Source: Pyricularia pennisetigena
Lineage: Eukaryota; Ascomycota; Sordariomycetes; Magnaporthales; Pyriculariaceae
Assembly: GCF_004337985.1 (NCBI RefSeq)
Contig: NC_043743.1
Location: forward strand, 1 to 64,000
Length of the DNA stretch: 64,000 bases
Direction of reading: 5' to 3'
The translations under genes were made by a program, and so were the position numbers. Within the stretch, counting starts at the first letter, position 1; the number at the start of each line of letters is the position of its first letter. Below are positions 11,701-22,672 of the stretch, in pieces. Below the pieces are notes generated by a model, which saw only the letters and a program-made list of their open reading frames with translations, made no database searches and had not been told where the DNA came from.

Positions 11701-12530
11701 ATATTATGCAAAAATATTTATTTTATCCAACAAAAAAGGATTTAAAAAATTTATTAAAAAGGAGGAATTCCAAACAAAAATTGGAGTCCGGAAAAAACGA
11801 CTCCAAAAAACTTCGGGGAAAACTTCAGCCGATCGCCGCCGCTCCTCCTATTTTAGTTTTTCGCGCTCCACCCATTCCAATTCCTCCCAATCGTTAATCC
11901 CGCGAAATATAGTTCGCATTATTTTTTTCAACCACAATTCTTTTTATTTTCGCAAACGGAAAGATTATAATTGTTTCTCCTAAATCCTCTGCTATTTCGT
12001 TGAAATATCTTTTTCCAAAACCTCCTTTCAGCGTTAAATATCGCATGCTACCGACCGATATTGCGCAATTAAATATTTGAAAAATTTAGTATATTGCAAT
12101 TGAAACGGTTAACGCGAAGGTATTTAATACAACGAAAAAGGCTTTGCGGTAAAATTGCTTAACGCATTATACCACGAAATTAATAATAAAAACAAAAAAA
12201 TATATCCATAAAAAAAGGAAAAGAAAAACGCGAAAAAGGCGTGGCGACGTTCTGTCGACGAACGATCAGATTTCGATTTGATTACGCGATTAAATATGGC
12301 GCGGCAAAATTAGCAGGAAAAAAATACAATTAAAAACCAGGACCAGGGGAATATAGATTATTTGAAAATTAAAGGGATTTGGCCAAAAAAAAGAATTTTA
12401 ATATTACGACCAAATAAATGGGCCGGTATTAGGGAGGCCAAACGGGGTTACACCCTTTTTAACGATATTCGACGAAAAAAAACACCGACCGATAGGAAAT
12501 AGGATTATATAAAAACCCAGTTACGTGGTA
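8778..12530 (+). mobile_element. Gypsy-A copy 2: degenerate chromovirus pol
   Basis: Second copy of the element at 359-3,504, same strand. Reverse transcriptase pieces span about 8,880-9,560 (the VIYLDxxLIFSKT region at 9,360-9,410). RNase H lies at about 9,640-10,000 (KGYGAIATPL, then DASDYT). Integrase lies at about 10,240-11,100; the open stretch 10,413-10,742 includes DKLTKYAYF and SNHGLPENIITDKN. A chromodomain lies at about 11,385-11,510 (YFVKWENYKHERNTWEPFN in scattered frames). A 1-kb non-pol tail precedes its LTR. TAA and TAG codons break every domain, which fits RIP. The tail keeps the family's GGGGTTACACCC motif near 12,440 (also near 3,435). Confidence 0.85.
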
Positions 12531-12840
12531 TTACGTAACCATTAAAAAGAAACTTCGGTTAATTTATAAAACCTCGATCGGGATATATAACTTAAATAAA
12601 TTGGGAAAAATTACATTGGAAAAATAGTTTATATAAAGCGCACTCATTACCATGTAAATAAGTTCGACTTGGATTATTTAGCAGCAATTGGGTTTTAATT
12701 AACTTAAATATTGATTTAAAAACAATTATAATTTTACCCCAATTATTAAAACCCCCAATTACCCAATTAAAACATTTAATTGCTTTAACCCACTGTATTT
12801 TACCCTAAAAACAGGCTACCCGATATTTTCAATCGTAACA
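12531..12840 (+). repeat. LTR-A, 3' LTR of Gypsy-A copy 2
   Basis: Related to 3,505-3,852 and 14,063-14,423, ending AATCGTAACA at 12,840. The left edge is approximate. On the right it abuts the Copia-1 leader in mid-sequence, so this Gypsy-A copy inserted into, or recombined next to, the Copia-1 5' region. Confidence 0.7.
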
Positions 12841-14062
12841 AATAACTTTTTCGACCCTAATCCCGACCGTTACCGAAATATAATATGAACAAAAAACCTT
12901 TTATTCAAATGGCTAGCTTCGACAGAATCCCAATAATAACCCCAAAAAGCGACGAAAATTACGTTATCTGGGCTATTCGTGCTTAAATGGCCTTATAAAA
13001 AAGGGACTCGCGTATACCCTGGAGTCGAAAAAGGGAGTTATTATTAGTTTCGACGCTAATAATAATATAAAACCCACTGGTATCCCCAATAGTATCCAAA
13101 ATGGTAATAATACCCTTAAACCTCTGGATTATAAAAAGAAGAATACGCAAGTTTTGACCATTATAAAATTGCTGTCCGATATAAACCCTTTTTTATACAT
13201 AAGAAAATGGATTTCTGCGTACGAAACCTGGAATAAATTAAAAAATATATATAATTCCGAAGGTTCTATTTCGGATTACCTTTTATTAAAGGAGTTTTTC
13301 TCGGCCGTACCAAAGTTATTCGAGAATATCGAGGCTTACTTGAATAAAATAAAAGGAATTTTATTGAGTTCTAAAATCTAAAGGTTTAATTACCTAGGAT
13401 AAAGTAGTTATAAGCTGGGTATAGAGCAATTTGGATTAAAGTTGGACCTTTTTTCTACAAAATATTATCCAACTTTTACGGAATAATTCAAATAAATATA
13501 CGATGAATTTATCATTTGCCAGTATTTTGAATGAATTCCGTGGTAAGGATAATATAAATTAAATAATAATGGTTATACGTAACCAAAAATTAAATTACCA
13601 TAGGGTTAATGAAACCAATTGGGCAAATAAGAACAACCTTTTACGGTGTATACAGTGTAAATTAAACGGCCATATTGTTTCCGATTGCAGATTTTTACAC
13701 CCTGAAAAGGCTCCCAGTAGTGGAAGCTAATAGGTAATAAATAGTGAAACCGTTCTAAAAAACAGGTCGACTTTGTTAATGTTATTAATAAATTTCCACC
13801 TTGGAGAGATAATAATAGTCGATCCAAAACCATATCGTTGGGAGAAAGTTTAACCATTAAAAAGGCTGAAGATTCGGTATATTATATCCCAATTTATGAT
13901 TATATTTATGATTACATATGTAACTATATATATATTTATAATTATAAATATTCATATATTACGACCAGAATGATAGCCGACACTGTTGGGCAGGAAAGGA
14001 GTGTTAAAACCCAGGCGGGATTTAGCGGGAATTTCGAAACAAAAATAAGGACTAGGATATAT
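12841..14062 (+). mobile_element. Copia-1 copy b: leader and degenerate gag
   Basis: Leader sequence shared with 4,470 and 26,690, followed by a gag starting at about 12,910 (MASFDRIPI, then ENYVIWA). The frame is broken by stops but can be followed through FLRTKPGIN-like residues at 13,215 and an open stretch at 13,154-13,381. It reaches a retroviral zinc knuckle at about 13,647-13,690, CIQCKLNGHIVSDC, of the CX2CX4HX4C form used by Gag to bind RNA. The following 13,860-14,060 is Tyr/Ile-rich low-complexity sequence. No protease or pol follows, because LTR-A of the next element begins here. Confidence 0.75.
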
Positions 14063-14423
14063 AGGGTTACGTGACGATAAAATAAGGAACCCTAACCCGA
14101 TTGGCGGGGCGGAAATAATCACGATTACTACCAAAAAAGTGATTACCCTCGGCCGTAATTACCCCAAAATAATTATGATTATTTATACGGAGTAAATACC
14201 TAGTTATATAAGGATATATTTATTACTATATAAATAAATTCGTATCTAGGATTCTTAAATAGCAATTAATTCTATATTTCAATTAACCTTAATATTTTTT
14301 TGAAAACGATTATAATTTCATCACAATAATGAATAACCCCAACTACCCTGTTAAAACGCTTAGTTGCTTTAACCTACTGTATTTTACCTTATTAATAGGT
14401 TAGCCGATATTTTAATCGTAACA
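14063..14423 (+). repeat. LTR-A, 5' LTR of Gypsy-A copy 3
   Basis: Third LTR-A, ending TTTAATCGTAACA at 14,423, with the TATATAAGGATATATTTATT core near 14,200. It is followed directly by a leader and a Gypsy-A gag, so it is a 5' LTR. The left edge is estimated from the shared TTACGTGAC motif. Confidence 0.7.
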
Positions 14424-14817
14424 TTTTAATTGCTCCTATTTAATATTTTGTTTTTAAATATACCGAATAATATCGCCGAAACAACATTTTCCAACAAAAC
14501 CACCCTTTGAACCCTTTTTACTATTAACGTTCCGGCCAACGTTAACGTTTTGCGCCAAATGGTCGCGACGCTCCAAACGGAAAATCATCAATTCCAGGAA
14601 CGAATAACCGAATAAATTAATCGATTTAATAGAAATTATATTAAATATCTTTTACCATTACCCTATAATTGTACCCCAGGTATTTTGCAGGAATCTTTTA
14701 CAGAAGCCCGGGCCTATTGTTACTTTAACGAGGATAATTTTGATAATAACGCAAATAAGGTTACTTACGCAATTTCGCTATCAAAAAACGATGCGTTCGC
14801 GTAATTCGAATCAATTT
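14424..14817 (+). mobile_element. Gypsy-A copy 3: gag, first part
   Basis: Leader and the N-terminal half of a Ty3/gypsy Gag. Readable stretches include LRQMVATLQTENHQFQERI, a coiled-coil-like segment, and ARAYCYFNEDNFDN. The frame ends at ESI in the middle of the AATTT duplication (14,813-14,817), where Gypsy-B copy 1 inserted. The gag continues at 22,673 in the same frame. Confidence 0.75.
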
Positions 14818-15006
14818 TATTATAGGGTAAGCCAACGGCCCTGGGACCGTTAAGTATCCTTATTGGTATTATCACTAACGCTGGGGGAAGAAGGGAGGAA
14901 AAGGTGTATGTCCGGGTCGTGGTAATGTCCTTCCCTTTATATATTATCCCTAACCCGCTTTTATATCCTTTTACGTAATACGTACCTTAAACACGAATCT
15001 ATAATA
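14818..15006 (-). repeat. LTR-B, 3' LTR of Gypsy-B copy 1
   Basis: 189 bp, TATTATAGGGTAAG to CTATAATA on the plus strand, matching 22,484-22,672. On the minus strand the pair reads TG..CA once TG-to-TA changes are allowed for. The preceding AATTT is the target duplication. Confidence 0.88.
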
Positions 15007-15047
15007 TAACCCGCATTCGCCCGTTTTTTATCGGGTGTAATCCCCAT

Positions 15048-16649
15048 TTGGAGGTATCAAAGCAATCCAACGGGCGCGTGCCCTGTTATAATATACCCGT
15101 CCATTATTTTGGGCGGTATAAGGCCGTGGTCGGGTTTTGCCCTCCTATTTTTGGCTATAATGGTGTCGTGGTTTTTTTATCGTACCTGCCGTTTACGGGT
15201 GGTTGTCGCGGTTTATTTTTTTTCATTTTGGGTAATATAAGTCTGTTTATCCATTGGTACAATTTATTTCCCGTAGTTGTTGCGGTTTTAATTTTTCGCA
15301 TTTTTCCCGCGTTGTCGTCCCAATTTCTTTTGCTTTCCAATTTTTTTTCCACCCGAATTTTTTTATATTTCGATATTTTTCGTCCCCGTTTCCTCCTTTT
15401 TTCACCATTTTATCGATTTTTTCCCGTTTTTCTATCGCCTTGTTTTCTATTTATATTACCTTTATTTCGTCCATTTTCGTTTCCTGCTCGTTCCTATTTA
15501 TTATTCGTATCGGTATTTGTCGTTACTAGTTCGTCATAACCATATTCCGGGCTTTTAACTCCTTAATCGCGTTATAAATAGCGTTTGGACAAATCAATGC
15601 CGGTAATGGAAATGGCCGGCCTTCCCACCGTGGTGGTTAATTGCCTTCGTCGTATAACGATAACGGTTACCCATTCGTAAATCGTATCGATTAAATATCA
15701 ATTGGGCGGTATCGCTAATTTATATTCGCAGCGTTTTCGTCGCGTTATCGGTACCGCGGAGCTCCAGGGTAATGTAAATAACGACAAATACACCGCTCCG
15801 GAAAATGTGTTTATTTTTTACGTTTTTTGTTTAAAAACGTCCAAAACCAATGGGGTTTGGGAATATGGCCCTACCCCCGACGGTATTAGTTACTAACGAT
15901 ATTATAATACCAAAAAATCGTATTATTATTATAGCGAGGCCGCCTACGTCTTTAATTTTATTTTTCGCCGCCGTTTGCGAAAACTAAAAAACACGATTTA
16001 CAATAATCGTCATATCGTCCAACTCTTAATTAAAGGCACCGTCGTAAATAGTAAAAAATCTTTGGTAAAAATGCCGTGCTGTTTCGAAATTTTTTTACCG
16101 CGTATACTAATTGGGTCCGCGTTTATTAGGACGTATAAAATAAAATGGCCAATTCCGGGGCCGCGACGACTTTTGCTAAAACCATTGTTTTTGCTGCTAT
16201 ATCCAACATTTTTTTCGCAGCGGCGGTAATTGTAACCGTTAATTGGTACAAATTTTCGCACGCGGTTTTATTTACCTGAAAATGCGTTTAACTCTTTTGG
16301 TATATAATTGTTTCGATAACGTTATTAATTTTTAAACTTTTTTTAGGAACGTAATACGTCGCGTTATAAAAAGAATTTGCAGGAGGCGCGCCGAAGTAAT
16401 AATATTTTCGCTGTTTCAATTGCCGTTTTAACCCTTTCCCCCGCTGCTCCTGTACGCCAGTTTCGCCCCGCGTATGCCCCACATGTTTTCGCCTTTATTA
16501 TTACCACGCCCCGTCGTCGTTTCGAAGTTTCTTTTCGCGTTACCCCGTCGCATTTTATTTTATTTGTGCCCCAATTCGGTATATACTTGGTTTTTCTCGT
16601 CCCCGTACTCCTATTTCGTCGCGCTTTCGTGTTTTTAATCGTAATATAA
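15048..16649 (+). other. Long open frame antisense to Gypsy-B, between chromodomain and 3' LTR
   Basis: On the plus strand, opposite to Gypsy-B pol, a single reading frame of about 534 codons runs through this stretch with few stops. The longest open parts are 15,048-15,539 (163 codons, very Phe/Leu-rich), 15,975-16,229 (84) and 16,377-16,649 (90). The central part (15,600-15,970) contains NLYSQRFRRVIGTAELQG and GVWEYGPTPDGI. The same protein is encoded, still antisense and open for 108 codons, in the second Gypsy-B copy at 31,153-31,479. I do not recognise a domain. It may be an additional retroelement gene or the open shadow of a sense gene: the sense strand around 15,155-15,352 reads as a Lys/Glu-rich coiled-coil-like protein. 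Confidence 0.45.
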
Positions 16650-19384
16650 GCAAAAACCCGTTTTTTAAAAAATCCCGTCGTAAACTTTTTTTAATCGAAA
16701 GTATTATACGTCGTCGTACCGCCCTTTTACGGAAAATTAACCAATTCGTTAAATAGTGGGAATTCCCGATATTTAAAAACGTCGCGGAAAATAATAAAAT
16801 AAAAAAAAGGACGTTAAAATAAAAAAGGGACATAAAAAGGAGGGAAACCTGGATAATAAATCGGAGGTGTATAATTCGGTTTGAAATTAATATTTTATCG
16901 CCGCGTAAAATTATCGTTTCGTATTATATATTTTAATTTAATTTAAGAACTGGGTAAATGGGATGCGGTTACACCGCCCCAGGGATGGGCGCGGTTTATG
17001 TAATCGTCGGTTTGTTTTTATTGCTTTTCGCCCCGGTAAAAGGTTTAGTTTTACGTATTTTTTTTACCGTACGTTTAATTAAATTAATATTTATTTTGGG
17101 TTTACCGCGTCGCTTTTTTCCCGGGGAATTGTCGATTTTTTAATTAATTATGGTAAATCCCTAATCCGGTTGGATATTTAATTATTAACGTCGTTTCGAT
17201 ATTGGGTTATTATTTGTTTGGGCCGGCCCTTATTTTGTTTCGAGTTCGTCCAATACCCGTATATTTTCCACCGTTACCAAATTTTCCCACGTAAATTCGT
17301 CGTACTTTTTCCATTTTATTAAAAATTTGCGTTTACGTTTTTTTTATTACGTTTTTCGCGGCCAGGATTTCCTTTATTACCCATTTTTCCGCGGTTTTGT
17401 TATCCAAATTTAATAAGATTAATAACGGGTCGGGTTTAATATCGGTACAAATTTGGGACGGTAATAGGTCGTCCGCGGTTTTTTTAATTAATTTTACGTA
17501 AAAAATGGGGTGGACTTTTTTCGGGACGCTTAACGTAACCGTCAATGGTATAAAAATTGGTACGACCGTATATTTATTCGCTACGAAATTAAATTTTTTA
17601 TTCGGGTAGTTAGTTTTAACGTTTCGTAAATTAAAAAAAAATTCATCCCTTATTTTGAAACGGTCCGCTGGTTTCCGTATTTTATTCGCGTTTTTTTTAA
17701 CGTTACTGTATATAAATCATAACGGCGTAAACCCCGTTTAAACCGTTTTTAAAATATTGTAAAAACAAATTCGCGCGGTTTTTAGGCGTGGAACCCGGTC
17801 GTCCGTTTGCCTATATTACCGGGACCGCATTTATCTTATATTTTAATAATAATTTATGAAAATTAATTCCCGTAATTAACGAATTTTGATTATTTAGCGC
17901 TAATTAAACGGCGGGTAAATATCCGGGCCAGTTTTTTTGGTCGAATGCCACGAAAATCTTTAAATAATATTATATTTCCTAATTAATCCGTTCCGTACCC
18001 CTGTCCGTTTTTGGGTGGTAGGACGTCGATAATAAGTATAAAATTCCTATTTGTCGGTTCAATTCCGACCAATAACCCTTTACCTAATGCGACCCCCGGT
18101 CCGATATAATCGCGTTAAAAAAACCTTTAAACCGCTACCAAATGGATACAAATTTTGCGTCGTAAATTTCGACCTTTATCGAATTTATCGCTTTTAATTG
18201 GATATATTTGGAAAATTTATTAATTATAATCATTATATAACGCGGCGCGTCCGTATTATTATTTGGGAAATCCGTTATAAAATCGATAAAAATTTGTTTT
18301 CAAAACCTATCTGGTATTGGTAGGGGTTATAACAGTTTTTGTTTGCGTTGTTTCGATGGTTTTATTTTGCGGTATATATCGCAATTGTGTACGAATTGTC
18401 GGACATATTCGGTTATCCCGTTCCAATAGTAATTTCGGGCCAAAATTGTAAATATATTATCCTTACCGCAATAACCAATTATTAGGGATTCGTGGGTTCG
18501 TTGCAAAATTACCGTAATTAGGGGTTTTTAATTGGGTAACCAAAAACAGTTTTTATATAATAGCGTACCGGAGGCGTTCATTAAATAATCCGCTATTTAT
18601 ATTATCGTTTTGGCTTCGGGTGAAAATCGTTTTATATTTTGTTAAACCGCGTTACGTTTATGGGCGTATACCGGGTTTTTTTCCATTGTTTCGTTCCAAA
18701 ATCCTGCTATATAAGGTTGCTGGAAAATAAATATTCCTTCCGGGACCGCCGGTAATATATTTTATAATAATATTTAAAAAATACCGATTAAAATTATATT
18801 GGGTATTGGGCGTAATATTGTCGTTTTCCTTTTTTCGTTAATTTCGTCCTATTCCCGTTTCGAGAACGCGTTGGGGATTATCGCGTATTTCCCTGGTCGG
18901 TTTTTTGAAATATAATCAGATTTAAATAAAATTTTAACTTACCGCATTTGCCGTTCCGATACCATTTCCGGTTTCGTAAAATATTCCAACGTTTTATAAT
19001 CCGTAAAAATAGTGAAAAAAAACGGATATTGCGTACTTCCGCTTTTTATATCTGCAAATGATGGAGGACCGCGAGCAATTCCTTATCGTGGATAATATAA
19101 TTGCGCTGGGCCGTCGTCAATTTAACGGAATAAAATATTACCGGTTTTAATAACCCGTTTTTCCTTTTTTAAATCAATACCCCCCCGATAATTGCGCCGG
19201 AATAATCCATTTTTATTTTCGTTTCCGTTTCGTCGCTCCATTGGGCCAATATTGGCGTTTGCAAAAATGTTTATTTAAATATTTTAAAAGTAACGTCCTC
19301 CTTTAACGTCCATTTAAACGGTATTCCTTTTTTAGTAAATCGAAATAAAAGCGCCGTTAAACCCGAACACCCGTTTATAAAATC

Positions 19385-20268
19385 TATGAGAATAATAAGC
19401 TTATATTATAAGCTTAAACACGTAATATATACTACGATACATAATTATGCACAATTATGCATAAATATTATGCAATGCATAAAAGAATAATAAACTTATA
19501 TTATAAGTTTAAGCACGTAGTAAATACTACGATGCATAATTATGCACAATGATGTATAATTATTATGCACAATAATGCATAATTAATATGCACGACAATG
19601 TATAATTATTATGCACAATGATGCATAATTATTATACATAATAATGCATAAATATTATGCACAATACTGCATAACCTTTATGCAATGTATAACGTGTATT
19701 AATTAAATAATGCAATACAATTGCACACAATTTATGCATGTATATTTTTGACCTATTTGGGCAAAAGAAATGAACGCAGATCATTTGCAGATCATACGAT
19801 CCACAGGCAAACCTATTTTGGTAAAAATAAAACGCATGATATAAATACAGGTAAGGTTTTGAAGATTGCGTCATGCAACGTTTCAAATATGAGACGTTCA
19901 AAATAGCCACATATATAAATAGGTGAACGCTGAAGCGTTGTTTTATTTTATCCTAATTGGGAAAATAAAATGCAAACCTTAATACGTGGATTTGTAATAC
20001 ATGGACTGCCACATGCAATACTTTTGCAGATAAATAGGGAAGAGTTTCCCGCCTTAAAATTAGAGGAAGTTTTATAATCTATCTATCGATCCATCCATTT
20101 ATCTATCTATTAATCTATCTATCCATTAATCTCTCGATTCATTCAATCATCAATACAATTTTTACCTTTATTTATCTTACTTATAAAAGTAACCTTTTTC
20201 CCCTTATATATATTTGCCTTATACGGATATATTCACTTACCATTCATCACATAACCTTCCTTTTTACA
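19385..20268 (+). repeat. LTR-E element, complete copy in Gypsy-B RNase H
   Basis: An 884-bp copy, TATGAGAATAATAAGC to CCTTCCTTTTTACA, between AAAATC repeats (19,379-19,384 and 20,268-20,273). Read as an LTR ending in CA, the duplication is the 5-bp AAATC. It has the 5' palindromes, a TATATAAATAGG stretch at 19,911, a 35-codon frame at 19,970-20,077 and a CTAT/ATCC tract at 20,080-20,150. It splits the Gypsy-B RNase H from its reverse transcriptase. Confidence 0.9.
19970..20077 (+). CDS. Conserved 35-codon frame inside LTR-E (function unknown)
   Basis: ATG at 19,970, stop TAA at 20,075, starting [19 protein letters not shown] and ending EEFPALKLEEVL. The same frame, with its ATG and with mostly conservative changes, recurs at 34,669 (+), 23,951 (+), 28,528 (-), 31,753 (-), 38,379 (-) and, with damage, at 27,367, 6,909 and 25,970. 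In several copies it stays open into the tetranucleotide tract, giving SIDLSIYLS-type repeats. A TATATAAATAGG box and an AACGCT/AGCGTT hairpin lie about 40-60 bp upstream. Nothing identifies a product. It could be a real small gene or simply a conserved part of an LTR. Confidence 0.35.
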   Translation: MQTLIRGFVIHGLPHAILLQINREEFPALKLEEVL

Positions 20269-22483
20269 AAATCCCGGTAAAAATTTGCGAATTTTAGGAA
20301 ACCGCGCAATTTTCGTAACTTCGTCGGGGTTTCCCATTCCCGGATCGCGCGTAGTTTTTACGGATCGGTTTCCACGCCCATATTAACGTATATAATAAGC
20401 CCCAAATATTTAACGGAAATAATTACGAACGCGTCTTTATTAAAATTTAAACTTAAACCCGCTTTTTTTAATTTTCCCAAAATATGGGTAATTTTCCGCT
20501 AATAGTCCGTTTTAAAACCGGACGTATAAATTAAAATATCGTCCAAATATAGTAATATAAAATTATCCAATATATTCCCGAAGACGCCGTAAATTAATGG
20601 CTGGAACGTGGGCGGGGCGCCCGCTAATTCAAATAAATATATTAACCATTCGAATAATCCGAATTTTGTGCGAAAAACTGTAAAATATTTATCCCCTTCG
20701 GCCACGCGTAATTTTCAAAAAAAATTGCGCGCACGTTTATTTTAATAAACCATTTTATTCCGGATAAGGAGCGGAATGTTTTTTTAATTAATAATAAAAA
20801 ATACCTGTCCTATATTGTAATAGCGTTTAATACTTTATAATCGACGTATAAACGCCATTTTCCAAAAGTTTTCCGGATTATTAGGACCGGGGTTACGGTT
20901 AACGACGCGTTTGCTCGGATCCATTTTTTATCCATTATATCGATTATCTTTCGGACGTAGGGATAATTTTTATACGAATAACCCTTTAACGGACCCTATT
21001 TTTAACCTTCCCTAATTTGGGTTAAATACCATTTTTCGGTGGGTTATCCAAAGGAGTCCCAGAAACAAATCCTGCGTTAATCCCGGTATTATATAAAAAA
21101 ATATCGGCGAGGATTAACCGTCGATATCCACGTCGCAATTATTAATTACCCGTATATCGGTTCGTATTTGTCCCGTTACCGTGCCCAACCCGCGGATTTA
21201 TGGTAAAAAAACCCTTATTATTCCCAATTCTTCGGTACAATTTTTATTTATAACCGCGTAACATTCGCACCATAAATCCATCAATGCAATAATAAACTTC
21301 GTTAAATTAATTAAAACCGGGATAAGGAATGGTCGCCCACTTATTATAATTTATATTTATTTTAACTGCTTTTTCCGGTTTATATTTATTAACGTATTAT
21401 GGGGTAGTCCGGGCCGGTTACGTCGGCCTTCCCCTGGGTTAAAATTGTGGTCCAATATTAATTTTTTCCTTCCTCGGGGTCGTTTGGCGTTGGACGTATA
21501 ACCGGTGCGAATTGGTAATTTTGAACGTAATAGGAAGCGGACCCGCAACGGAGGTAAACTTTTGTTTTACGGCGTCGTTGGAATTTTTAAACGGATATTT
21601 ATAAAACCTAATCCTTCCTTTTATTTCCATCCAATCGGCGCCTTTTTCGTTTTTTATTAACGTTGTAACGGTTTCGGCCAACCCCTATTGCTAACACGTT
21701 TATTATTATTATATTTTTTAAACCTGTTTATAAGGAATTTGGAAAGGGGCGTTCCGTTTTTAGCCAAAACGTTTGTCCAAATCGATAACCTCCAAATCCT
21801 GGGCGATATAACGGTATATAACGATAAATCCGTGGTAAAAATCAGAAACGATACCCCTTCCTACCGACGTTTTTTTTATCCGGTTAACGACCCGGAAATG
21901 CAAGTAATTAACCCGTATTTCGTTTAATTATTCGAAGCCCCCGGCCGTGATAAAAAGGCGTACGAATTTGGTAAGGAAGTATACGAACGATTCGCCGCAT
22001 CGTATTTGGAATACCTTTAATTCGGCGAAAGTTTGGGCTTTTTTATAAAAATTATTGTACGTGCGTCCCAAATATTCGATAAAATTTTCGTGGTTATACT
22101 CCTTTCCCGTACCCCTTACCCCGTAAAAAAAACGGACGATATTTTATATTATCGTGGTAAAATTAAATTATACGTATTCGAATTGGTCGCGCTGGTTCCC
22201 GACAAATTCCGCGTCGCGTATTAATTTGTACGAAATAATTTATTTCCAAATTGTAAACGCAGCCAGTACGCCGTTATATAGTGGGGGGTAACGTAATGGT
22301 TTTTTTTGGGGCGTTGTTTTTGCGCGATCGCGCCTGCGTTTAAAAAATGTAATTATATTTAAACGATGCGTTTTTCCAGCATCGCGATATTCGCGACCAG
22401 GTTTTAATAAAAATCGTAAATTTCCCCTCCCGGGCCTGGTTTTGGGTTAACCATTATCGTATTTAAATTCGAGCGTTAGTAAA

Positions 22484-22672
22484 TATTATAAGGTAAACCA
22501 ACGGCCTTGGCACCGTTAAATATCGTTATTGGTACTATTACTAACGTTAGGGGAAAAAGGGAGGAAAAAATGTATGTCCGGGTCGTGGTAATGTCCTTCC
22601 CTTTATATATTATCCCTGACCCGCTCTTATATTTTATCACGTAATACGTGCCTTAAACACGAATCCATCACA
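22484..22672 (-). repeat. LTR-B, 5' LTR of Gypsy-B copy 1
   Basis: 189 bp, TATTATAAGGTAAA to CCATCACA on the plus strand. It matches 14,818-15,006 along its whole length with mostly transition differences. AATTT at 22,673-22,677 is the target duplication. The Gypsy-B gag starts 30 bp inward, at 22,454 on the minus strand. Confidence 0.88.

Larger units (their letters stand above)
14818..22672 (-). mobile_element. Gypsy-B copy 1: full-length nested chromovirus
   Basis: A complete Ty3/gypsy element on the minus strand, bounded by two 189-bp LTRs and the 5-bp duplication AATTT (14,813-14,817 and 22,673-22,677). Order on the minus strand: gag from the ATG at 22,454 (MVNPKPGPGGEIYDFY, then SFVYFLTKFVRLF near 21,970); protease region about 21,100-21,300; reverse transcriptase about 20,270-21,060, with ILLYLDDILIYTS inside 20,499-20,705; RNase H about 18,960-19,380; integrase about 17,560-18,700 with its C-terminal KVHPIFYVKLIKK at 17,500; chromodomain about 17,210-17,400. 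About 2.1 kb then separates the chromodomain from the 3' LTR. Scattered stops make it inactive. An LTR-E copy interrupts it at 19,385-20,268. Confidence 0.88.

Noticed and set aside
19721..19906. 61-codon frame repeated in several LTR-E copies (also 28,592 and 34,420) with a larger opposing frame
   Set aside because: Both strands are open over the same conserved repeat segment and neither has coding character. Conservation is explained by the repeat itself.
21688..22224. Plus-strand protein-like frame (79 and 63 open codons in the same frame)
   Set aside because: The minus strand here reads as the Gypsy-B Gag in order with its LTR and reverse transcriptase; the plus frame is its shadow.
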